DNA of 64,000 nt, taken from positions 2,839,968 to 2,903,967 of the forward strand of contig CP036424.1 of NCBI GenBank assembly GCA_007745835.1, written 5' to 3'. Every line of letters begins with the position of its first letter. Within the stretch, counting starts at the first letter, position 1. Shown piece after piece: positions 19,320 to 25,808 of this stretch. The DNA comes from Planctomycetes bacterium MalM25. Lineage in GTDB: Bacteria > Planctomycetota > Planctomycetia > Pirellulales > Lacipirellulaceae. A program made the position numbers and the translations under genes. The notes beneath the pieces are model-generated. The model worked only from the letters and a program-made list of their open reading frames with translations. It was not told the origin of the DNA and ran no database searches.

Positions 19320-19390
19320 GCCTATCGATCCGCCAATCAAGACAAGTCGTGTCAGCGCCTCGGGGCACTGTTATTCGCCTCAAAAGGGGT

Positions 19391-19422
19391 ATTTGGCGAC
19401 ACCCGAGAATCACACGCCAAAT
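19391..19422. promoter_or_regulatory. Inverted repeat ATTTGGCG-N16-CGCCAAAT upstream of the sigma gene
   Basis: Perfect 8-bp arms at 19391-19398 and 19415-19422 with a 16-nt spacer, about 70 nt upstream of the sigma-factor start and beside an A/T-rich patch. Size and position suit a dimeric regulator site or autoregulatory element. No regulator is identified; function is inferred. Confidence 0.35.
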
Positions 19423-19608
19423 ATCGAGATTTTTTTCCTAGCCTGTATCGGACGCCGGGCGTTTGCCCCGGGCCTCTATAGGCAGCGAGGGCAACCGGAG
19501 TAGGTTGGCGACGGGGGCAGCGAGCCAATACGGGCCGGCCCAGTGGAACCGGCGCCGTTCTGGAGTCGTTGGCTAGCGACGCTGCCAAGAGTCGGCCGAA
19601 CCACTGCA

Positions 19609-19629
19609 CCTGCCTACTGATCAGGCAGG
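19609..19629 (-). terminator. Hairpin downstream of the VOC gene
   Basis: Perfect 7-bp stem CCTGCCT/AGGCAGG with a 7-nt loop, about 49 nt beyond the stop codon of the VOC-family gene. There is no clear T-run, so it is only a possible terminator for the VOC/DUF1559 transcript. Confidence 0.35.
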
Positions 19630-19677
19630 ACTCTGCCCGGGCAGCCTTCCAACGTGATGGCAGGAATACGTTGCGGC

Positions 19678-20115
19678 CTAACTAGCAAACAGCTGCCCGG
19701 CGATGTCTTGGAACGCTTTGAATTCCAGGGCGTTGCCGCTGGGATCGAGGATGAACATCGTCGCCTGCTCGCCCGGCTCGCCGGCGAAACGGACGTACGG
19801 CTCGATGACCCACTCGACCGGCTGCGACTTGAGCCGCTCGGCGAGCCGCTGCCAGTCAGCCATCTCCAGCACGACGCCGCTGTGCGGCACCGGCACGCCG
19901 TGGCCATCGACCGGGTTCACCAGCTGGTCGATCTTGCCGTCGGGGCCGAGCGCGGGATTGAGGTGGACCACGAACTGATGGCCGAAGAGGTCGAAGTCGA
20001 TCCAGGCCGAATCGCTGCGGCCCTCGGGGCAGCCGAGCACCTCGCCGTAGAACCGGCGGGCCTCGGCGATGTCGCGCACCTGGAGGGCGACGTGGAACGG
20101 AGTGAGCTTGGGCAT
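19678..20115 (-). CDS. VOC (glyoxalase/dioxygenase) family protein
   Basis: 145 aa. Vicinal-oxygen-chelate fold: [26 protein letters not shown] is the classic first beta-alpha-beta module, and the second half has [18 protein letters not shown] and [17 protein letters not shown], with candidate metal ligands in [20 protein letters not shown] and ALEFK. The family includes glyoxalases, extradiol dioxygenases and antibiotic-resistance proteins; the exact reaction cannot be told. ATG 20115 begins the fold; an upstream in-frame start at 20184 would add unrelated residues and overlap the DUF1559 stop. It follows the DUF1559 gene by 4 nt. Confidence 0.87.
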   Translation of the reverse strand: MPKLTPFHVALQVRDIAEARRFYGEVLGCPEGRSDSAWIDFDLFGHQFVVHLNPALGPDGKIDQLVNPVDGHGVPVPHSGVVLEMADWQRLAERLKSQPVEWVIEPYVRFAGEPGEQATMFILDPSGNALEFKAFQDIAGQLFAS

Positions 20116-20119
20116 GGCT

Positions 20120-21226
20120 TTAGTTGCTGACGACCTCTTCCCCGTTTGGGGTGGCCAACGCGTGCCAAACGGAGAGTTCGACATCGTCCGAGATGAAGGT
20201 CGAGCTGCAGTCGACGCGAACGAGGTTCACGCCGCCCGGGTGGTTGCTCCTCGCGGTGTGCTGGAACTGGCCACGCCAGCCAGAACTGTTCCCCGGGTTG
20301 TTGACCTGCGTTGGGTCGTCGCACGGGGTGGCTTCTGTGGGCGTGCAGTACCGCGTGTAGTCGGGCCAGTCGTTCGTGGAGCCGTTGATGCTAGCGACTG
20401 TGGTGTTGGGGCCCTGGTCGTGCATATACAACGCCGTGCCAGGGAAGTGGTAAGCCCCGCGTGAATCGAGCCCTTCAACGGTTAGCAGTTCGCTGAACAA
20501 GGCGGTCTTGCTCGTACCATCGATGACTTGGCCCATCCGCAGGCGACGGTTGACTTGGAACACGCCCTGTCGCAACAAGCTGGACAGGCCGTTCGGGCAT
20601 CGCTCCGCGTGCAGGGGCGGTGTGTTCAATCCCGAACCGTACGGGTCTTGCCCCGACTTCAGCAGGAAGATGAAGGGATTGGGGTTCTTGCACTGATTCG
20701 GGTCGGGATCGTTCATGTAGATCCAACCGATCCCGGCGTTGCCGACGTAGTTGCCCCGCGCCCCGTAGAAATCGATCCCGTCGGGAACCGGTCCCACCGG
20801 CTCGGATGAGGGGCAGCGCAACGTTTCGATTTGAATGTGATGCGACAGGTCGCCAGAGTCGACCCGCTCGCGCATCGGGATGTTCCAATCGACTTGATCG
20901 AACGCGGCGGCCTCTTCGATGTAAGGCATGATGCGCGTGACCCAACTGAACTCGGTCGGGTTGCTGCTCGTGTCACGCAGGCTGGCGCCTTCGGGCAGTT
21001 CTCCGTTGGTGGTCTCGAAGTTGGTGATCGCCAGACCCAACTGCCGCATATTGTTGAGGCATGACGAACGCCGCGCCGATTCGCGGGCCGCCTGGACCGC
21101 GGGAAGCAACAGGGCGACCAGGATGCCGATGATGGCGATCACCACCAGCAGCTCGACGAGGGTGAACCCCAAGGATCGACCGCCCCGAGAGCGAGCGGCG
21201 GAGAGAACGCGTTGGCGAAAAAGCAT
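20120..21226 (-). CDS. DUF1559 pseudopilin-like protein with degenerate C-terminal motif
   Basis: 368 aa. Class III signal [21 protein letters not shown] follows a short basic leader ([16 protein letters not shown]), then the conserved [14 protein letters not shown] helix. The usual C-terminal HPGG...CDGSV motif is changed: [19 protein letters not shown] keeps HPGG but lacks the DG pair. The rest ([19 protein letters not shown]) is family-typical. This is one of five DUF1559 genes in the window and the only one with this change. It is divergent from the PEP-CTERM gene at 21648. Confidence 0.9.
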   Translation of the reverse strand: MLFRQRVLSAARSRGGRSLGFTLVELLVVIAIIGILVALLLPAVQAARESARRSSCLNNMRQLGLAITNFETTNGELPEGASLRDTSSNPTEFSWVTRIMPYIEEAAAFDQVDWNIPMRERVDSGDLSHHIQIETLRCPSSEPVGPVPDGIDFYGARGNYVGNAGIGWIYMNDPDPNQCKNPNPFIFLLKSGQDPYGSGLNTPPLHAERCPNGLSSLLRQGVFQVNRRLRMGQVIDGTSKTALFSELLTVEGLDSRGAYHFPGTALYMHDQGPNTTVASINGSTNDWPDYTRYCTPTEATPCDDPTQVNNPGNSSGWRGQFQHTARSNHPGGVNLVRVDCSSTFISDDVELSVWHALATPNGEEVVSN

Positions 21227-21647
21227 CGCTAGAACCTCGAGAGCAAAGAAACCGTGCCTGCCGCCCTCAGCCCGTCTGATCTGCCGCCAATATAGGAGTC
21301 AGACAGCCCGCCAGAAAGCTTATTCGACCTGTTTCTTGCCAGACGCCCAGCCGCCAATCGCACACCGCCTTGCGCATGGCAGTCGTGCTTTTGCGGCGGC
21401 TCTTGCAGAAAAGGCTTAGACGGACCCCGCCTGCCGTGTAGATTGTATGGGCGTGCGACGGCCAGCGAACCCCGCACGCTAACGAGGCAGAGAACAGGCG
21501 AAGCGATCCCACAGGGCCTAAGAAGGCTCCCGGGAGGGCTTCGCCTTTTTTTTACGCCATCGAGACAACTAGGTGAGAAGCCGGCGCCGAAACGCCATGC
21601 TTCGATTGATTCCACGCCCCGACTAACACCCACCACGGAGTGATCCC
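21227..21647. other. Divergent intergenic region with structured leader
   Basis: 421 nt between the divergently transcribed DUF1559 gene and a PEP-CTERM gene. It must hold promoters for both. Positions 21451-21553 contain a structured leader ending in a strong terminator, listed separately. The remainder shows nothing I can name. Confidence 0.6.
21451..21553 (+). promoter_or_regulatory. Structured 5' leader ending in a Rho-independent terminator (attenuator or riboswitch candidate)
   Basis: Two elements in order: a perfect 7-bp stem GCGTGCG (21451-21457) with CGCACGC (21473-21479), then a 9-bp stem AGGCGAAGC (21496-21504) with GCTTCGCCT (21538-21546) enclosing a GC-rich inner hairpin and running straight into eight T residues (21546-21553). 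It lies 94 nt upstream of the ATG of the PEP-CTERM gene on the same strand, where a terminator makes sense only as a regulated attenuator or as the end of a small RNA. It matches no riboswitch consensus I could confirm. Confidence 0.55.
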
Positions 21648-22457
21648 ATGCAAGCTGCGTTTCATCCTCTCTACTTTGGCGCGCTAAGCGTTGCATTGAT
21701 GGCGACGCCCGCCTCGGCCTCGATCCTCGATGACTTCAATTCGGCCACACTGATCACGGACTTCCAGTTCGACGATGCGCTCGGCACGGCGATCGAAAGC
21801 ACGGCGAACACGGCCGATCCGGCCGCCCCGTTCGATTCGGACGCCGACTTCAGCGCGGCCGCCACGAACGGCCTCGGTCAGTTCGATGGCTCCGGCAAGG
21901 ACAACACCGCGTTCGGTTCGGTCTACTCGGACATCACGGGCATCTCCTCCGGCCGCGTGCTGGCTTACTACGATGTGACCTGGGCTTTTGACGAGCAGGT
22001 CTTCGACGGCAGCCAAGACGAAGAATTCCGGCTCTCGCTGGTTACGAACGACCCGCGGTCAACGTTCATCACCGGCGAGACGTTCTTCACACGCACTTCG
22101 GCGACGGAAGTGGAACTCCGTGGCAACGCGGTGGGCACCGGGTCCGTCGACACACCTACCGTAACTTTGGGCAGCAGCGGTAGCCTGCTGACAATCCTCG
22201 AAGTCGATCTGGACGCGGAAACGATCGAGCTCTGGTACTCGGCCGATGGCGGAGTCAGTTTCCTCTCGACCGGGGCCGGATCGATTGAGCCAACCCGTGG
22301 CGTCGAGTCGGTCCGGCTGGTCCTCAACGAGGACTTCTCCGATGACAGGCTGCTGATCGAGCGGTTCGCCGTTGCAGTGATCCCCGAGCCGACGTCGCTC
22401 GTCGTGCTGTCGCTCGGCTGCCTCGTCTCGGCTTGCCGGCGAAAGCCCGCCCGTTGA
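21648..22457 (+). CDS. PEP-CTERM sorting-domain protein
   Basis: 269-aa secreted protein: signal peptide (about 1-24), one beta-rich domain, and the tail VIPEPTSLVVLSLGCLVSACRRK. The body has the signatures NGLGQFDGSGKDNTAFGS, NDPRSTFIT and SIEPTRGVESVRLV, which recur in the second half of the large protein at 25809-28619, so they are paralogues. No catalytic motif is recognised; surface or matrix role inferred. Preceded by the structured leader at 21451-21553. Confidence 0.85.
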   Translation: MQAAFHPLYFGALSVALMATPASASILDDFNSATLITDFQFDDALGTAIESTANTADPAAPFDSDADFSAAATNGLGQFDGSGKDNTAFGSVYSDITGISSGRVLAYYDVTWAFDEQVFDGSQDEEFRLSLVTNDPRSTFITGETFFTRTSATEVELRGNAVGTGSVDTPTVTLGSSGSLLTILEVDLDAETIELWYSADGGVSFLSTGAGSIEPTRGVESVRLVLNEDFSDDRLLIERFAVAVIPEPTSLVVLSLGCLVSACRRKPAR

Positions 22458-22522
22458 GCGGCGCCTTTTACGGTAGACGCCTCTTAGCCGCCGCCCCCCG
22501 GGGCGGCGGCACGTTGGAACGC

Positions 22523-24244
22523 ATGAAGTTGGCCCGGTCACCCATTGCCCGTCGTGGATTGCTCGCGATGAGCGTCGTTTGCGTGTTGAGCGCAGCGGCG
22601 CCCGCGGTGCAGACGGCGACCGGCGTCTCGTGGGCGATCGCCACGGGGCACCCCGAGGCGACCGAAGTCGGCGCCGAGGTGCTGCGTGCCGGGGGTAACG
22701 CGATCGACGCCGCTGTCGCCGCCTCGCTTGCGCTCGGTGTGGCCGAGCCGTACGGCTCGGGCTTGGGCGGCAAGCTCGTCATGCTCCACCGCAACGGCAA
22801 AACGGGCGAGGTCACCTGCATCGAAGCGCTCTGCGCTTCGCCCGCAGCGACCGACCCCGCCGAGTTCGCTTCGCTCAGCTCGCGACAGCGCAAATACGGC
22901 TACCGTTCGGTCTGCGTGCCGGGCCTACCGGCGGGGCTGCACGCGGCCCACGAGCGCTGGGGCTCCAAGCCGTGGCGTGGGCTGACCGCTCCGGCGACCA
23001 AGCTGGCGCGCGAGGGGGTCACCGTCTCCCAAGCGATGCGTGAACTCTGGGCCCCGCACCAGAAAGACCTGGCGGCGGACCCCGAAGCGGGCCGGCTCTA
23101 CCTGGTCGATGGTGAGACGCCCGCCGTCGGCGATCGCTTGGCGAACGCCGACTTAGCCGCCACGCTCGATCGCTACGGCGAACGGGGCGCCGACGGTTTC
23201 TACCGAGGCGTGACCGCCGCACGCATGCTCGACGCGGCGCAGGCCGCGGGGTCGCCGCTCTCAGCCAACGACTTGGCGACCTACAAGGCCCGGGTCACTC
23301 AACCGTTGGCGGTCAACTACCGTGGCTACCGCGTCTTCAGCAGCCCGCCGCCTCTGACCGGGGGAGTCACCGTGTTGGCGGCACTCAAGTCGCAGGAGTC
23401 GGCCGACTGGGCAGCGGGCCAACCACGCGACGCCGTGTACGTGGATCGGCTGTCGCGAAGTCTCCAAGTCTTCTATCCGAGGATCAGCGAGCGGGTCGCC
23501 GACACACCGGACGCGGCCGACTTCGCCCGCCGCTTGCTCGCCCCCGCGTCGATCGAAGCGGCGACTCGTCGAGCGCTCCAGCTCGATCCGGCCAACCCCG
23601 CAGCAACGCCCGCGCTCAGCCGAGCTGAGGGCTCCAACGACGACCTGCCCAACGCGAGCACCAGTCACTTGGTGGTCGCGGACTCGGAGGGGAATCTCGT
23701 CAGCTTGACGCAGTCGCTCAGCCTGCACTTCGGAGCCGCGGTCGTGGCCCCGGGCACCGGCGTGCTGCTGAACGACAGCATGAGCAACTTCGCGACCAGC
23801 TGGAAAGCCTCGCCCAACTACGTGGCCGGCGGCAAACGCCCACGCAGCACGGTCTCGCCCGTGATCGCCACGCGCGACGGCCTACCCGCCCTCGCCCTGG
23901 GCATCCCCGGCGGCCAGCGCATCCCGACAACCACGCTGCAGCTGTTGGTCGACACGCTCGGCTCGAACGTGCCGCTCGACGAGGCGTTCGACCGGGACCG
24001 CTTCCACCTGCGTCGCCCGATCAGTTCCAAACAGCCCAAGAACCACCTCGACGTGGAAGAGGGCGCCGACGCCGCGGTGACCGCCACGTTGCGTGCCGGG
24101 TTGAAAGAGCGTGGCTGGCTGACGACCGGCAAGCCGCGCAACGGGCGGTACTTCGGCGGTGGCAACGCGATCCGCGTGCGTCCGGGCGGGGTTCTGTTCG
24201 CGGTCGCCGACCCCCGCCGCACCAACCACGCCGCGGCCGAATGA
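22523..24244 (+). CDS. ggt: Gamma-glutamyltransferase family protein
   Basis: 573-aa secreted Ntn-hydrolase that transfers or hydrolyses gamma-glutamyl groups (for example from glutathione). Signal peptide about 1-32. Family landmarks: GHPEATEVGAEVLRAGGNAIDAA; GSGLGGKLVML; the self-cleavage and nucleophile site NAST-SHLVVADSEGN with Thr 380 expected as nucleophile; VLLNDSMSNF; RSTVSPVIA; and GIPGGQRIPTTTLQLLVD. The large/small subunit split is expected just before Thr 380. A 7-residue extension (ALSRAEG) lies just before the site. ATG 22523 gives the signal peptide. The stop overlaps the next start (ATGA at 24241). Confidence 0.9.
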   Translation: MKLARSPIARRGLLAMSVVCVLSAAAPAVQTATGVSWAIATGHPEATEVGAEVLRAGGNAIDAAVAASLALGVAEPYGSGLGGKLVMLHRNGKTGEVTCIEALCASPAATDPAEFASLSSRQRKYGYRSVCVPGLPAGLHAAHERWGSKPWRGLTAPATKLAREGVTVSQAMRELWAPHQKDLAADPEAGRLYLVDGETPAVGDRLANADLAATLDRYGERGADGFYRGVTAARMLDAAQAAGSPLSANDLATYKARVTQPLAVNYRGYRVFSSPPPLTGGVTVLAALKSQESADWAAGQPRDAVYVDRLSRSLQVFYPRISERVADTPDAADFARRLLAPASIEAATRRALQLDPANPAATPALSRAEGSNDDLPNASTSHLVVADSEGNLVSLTQSLSLHFGAAVVAPGTGVLLNDSMSNFATSWKASPNYVAGGKRPRSTVSPVIATRDGLPALALGIPGGQRIPTTTLQLLVDTLGSNVPLDEAFDRDRFHLRRPISSKQPKNHLDVEEGADAAVTATLRAGLKERGWLTTGKPRNGRYFGGGNAIRVRPGGVLFAVADPRRTNHAAAE

Positions 24245-25785
24245 CCCCGTCTCTCTCAGTATCGCCGATCCCTTTGAATCGCGTCCGAGCCCTCGCCGTC
24301 CTGCTGCTGACACTCGCCAGCGGCGTTGCATCGGGGCAGATCACGCTCAGCGGGAACTTCGACCACGGCTCGCTCGATCTCGCGAACAGCTCGGTGGCCG
24401 GTTCCTTCGTGCAGCTCGCCGGGCGCGACAACTTCAACCCGGGGCAGTGGAAGTGGCTCTACTTCTCGGCCGACGGGGTCGCCGGCGAGGCACCCACCTT
24501 CCAGATCGACGACGATTTCGTCACCGGCGGCGGGAATCTCAACGACCACGAGATGGTCTACAGCTACGACCAGGACGAGTGGTTCTTCTTCGATAACAAC
24601 GCCCGCAACGCGGCGGCCGACACGTTCACCTTCTCGAACAACGCCGCCTTCGCAAACGACCGCGTGTACGTCGCGTACGGCTTACCTTACTCCGTTGGCC
24701 GAGCGGTGAACCACGTCGCAGCGATCGCCTCCAGCCCCTGGGTCGCGCCGACTCTGTCGGGCGACGCGAACCTCGTTGTGGGTCAATCCCCCGGCGGGTT
24801 CGACGACCTCGGCCGTGGCGTGCCCCAACAGGACCTCTACGGCTACCGCATCACCGACCCGGACGCGACCAACGCCAAGGCGAAGGTTGTGCTCGCGGGC
24901 GGCGTCCACTCCAACGAGACCCTCGGCAACCACACGCTCGAGGCGATGGTCGATTACTTGCTGGGCGACACGCTCGAGGCGGGCTTGCTCCGGCGCCGCG
25001 CCGAGTTCTACGTCTACCCGATGGTGAACCCTGACGGCCGGCTGGCGGGGTACAACCGCAGCACGGTCGAAGAGCCCAACCTCGACCCCAATCGGTTCTG
25101 GGACCCACCCAACTACGGCGGTCAGACCGAGATCGAAGCGATCGGCGAGGCGATGATCGCCGACACGGGGGGCGACGTCGATTTCTTCATCGACTTCCAC
25201 TCGACGGTCCAGAAGGGCTCGGGCCATTTCGCCTTCATCGATCTGGACCGCAACTTTCACCTGAACCCCGTCTGGCAACGGTTCTTGGAGTTGGAACCAA
25301 CAGTCGGCGAATCGGACGCCAGCCTCATCAACAACACGGGCGCCAAGTTCGGGCTCGAACAGCTCGACGCCGGTTTCACGATCACGTTCGAGACTCGCTT
25401 CCTGGCGGGTGAGAACGAGGATCGCTTCGTGACCCTCGGGCAGAACTTTGGCCAAGCCTTCGCGGACGTCCTCGCGACTCCTTTCGGCGATCTCGATTTC
25501 GACGGCTTCGTCGGCGGCGACGACTGGCTGATCTTCACGCAGTTCGCCGAGACCGAGACCACCGGCCTCTCCGCCATCGCGTCCTACGCACGCGGCGACC
25601 TGAACCAGGACGGAGTGGTCGACGTGTTCGACTTCGGCCTGTTCAAAGAGGCTTACGAAGCGGAGAACGGCGCCAGCGCCTTCGCCCGCCTCCTGGCCGG
25701 GGTTCCCGAACCGGGCGCCGGCACGCTGCTCACGCTGGCTATGACGCTATTGGCTACTCAGACGAGACCCATCATCCGCGGCTGA
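24241..25785 (+). CDS. Secreted M14 zinc carboxypeptidase with dockerin-like and PEP-CTERM modules
   Basis: 514 aa. Signal peptide about 1-32; N-terminal beta-sandwich (about 33-190); M14 peptidase about 195-415 with zinc ligands His 223 and Glu 226 (GGVHSNETLGN), His 320 (FIDFHST), substrate-binding NPDGRLAGYN and DPNRFW, and catalytic Glu 384 (FETRF); dockerin-like repeats (GDLDFDGFVGGDDWLIFTQ, GDLNQDGVVDVFDFGLFKE) about 420-475; PEP-type tail VPEPGAGTLLTLAMTLLATQTR. All key M14 residues are present, so activity is expected. It overlaps the gamma-glutamyltransferase gene by ATGA, suggesting a peptide-degrading pair. Confidence 0.9.
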   Translation: MTPSLSVSPIPLNRVRALAVLLLTLASGVASGQITLSGNFDHGSLDLANSSVAGSFVQLAGRDNFNPGQWKWLYFSADGVAGEAPTFQIDDDFVTGGGNLNDHEMVYSYDQDEWFFFDNNARNAAADTFTFSNNAAFANDRVYVAYGLPYSVGRAVNHVAAIASSPWVAPTLSGDANLVVGQSPGGFDDLGRGVPQQDLYGYRITDPDATNAKAKVVLAGGVHSNETLGNHTLEAMVDYLLGDTLEAGLLRRRAEFYVYPMVNPDGRLAGYNRSTVEEPNLDPNRFWDPPNYGGQTEIEAIGEAMIADTGGDVDFFIDFHSTVQKGSGHFAFIDLDRNFHLNPVWQRFLELEPTVGESDASLINNTGAKFGLEQLDAGFTITFETRFLAGENEDRFVTLGQNFGQAFADVLATPFGDLDFDGFVGGDDWLIFTQFAETETTGLSAIASYARGDLNQDGVVDVFDFGLFKEAYEAENGASAFARLLAGVPEPGAGTLLTLAMTLLATQTRPIIRG

Positions 25786-25808
25786 ACGCCGAAGGGAGGA
25801 GTTCCACC

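Larger units (their letters stand above)
19320..19677. other. Intergenic region upstream of the sigma-factor gene
   Basis: 358 nt without a gene. It should contain the promoter of the sigma/FecR block. Two structures are visible: the inverted repeat at 19391-19422 and the hairpin at 19609-19629, each listed separately. An A/T-rich patch (GATTTTTTTCC, around 19427-19438) lies next to the inverted repeat. I could not assign clear -35/-10 boxes. Confidence 0.6.

Noticed and set aside
21451-21553. Assignment as a c-di-GMP-I riboswitch
   Set aside because: Only short partial resemblance; the tetraloop-receptor and pairing pattern could not be matched by eye.
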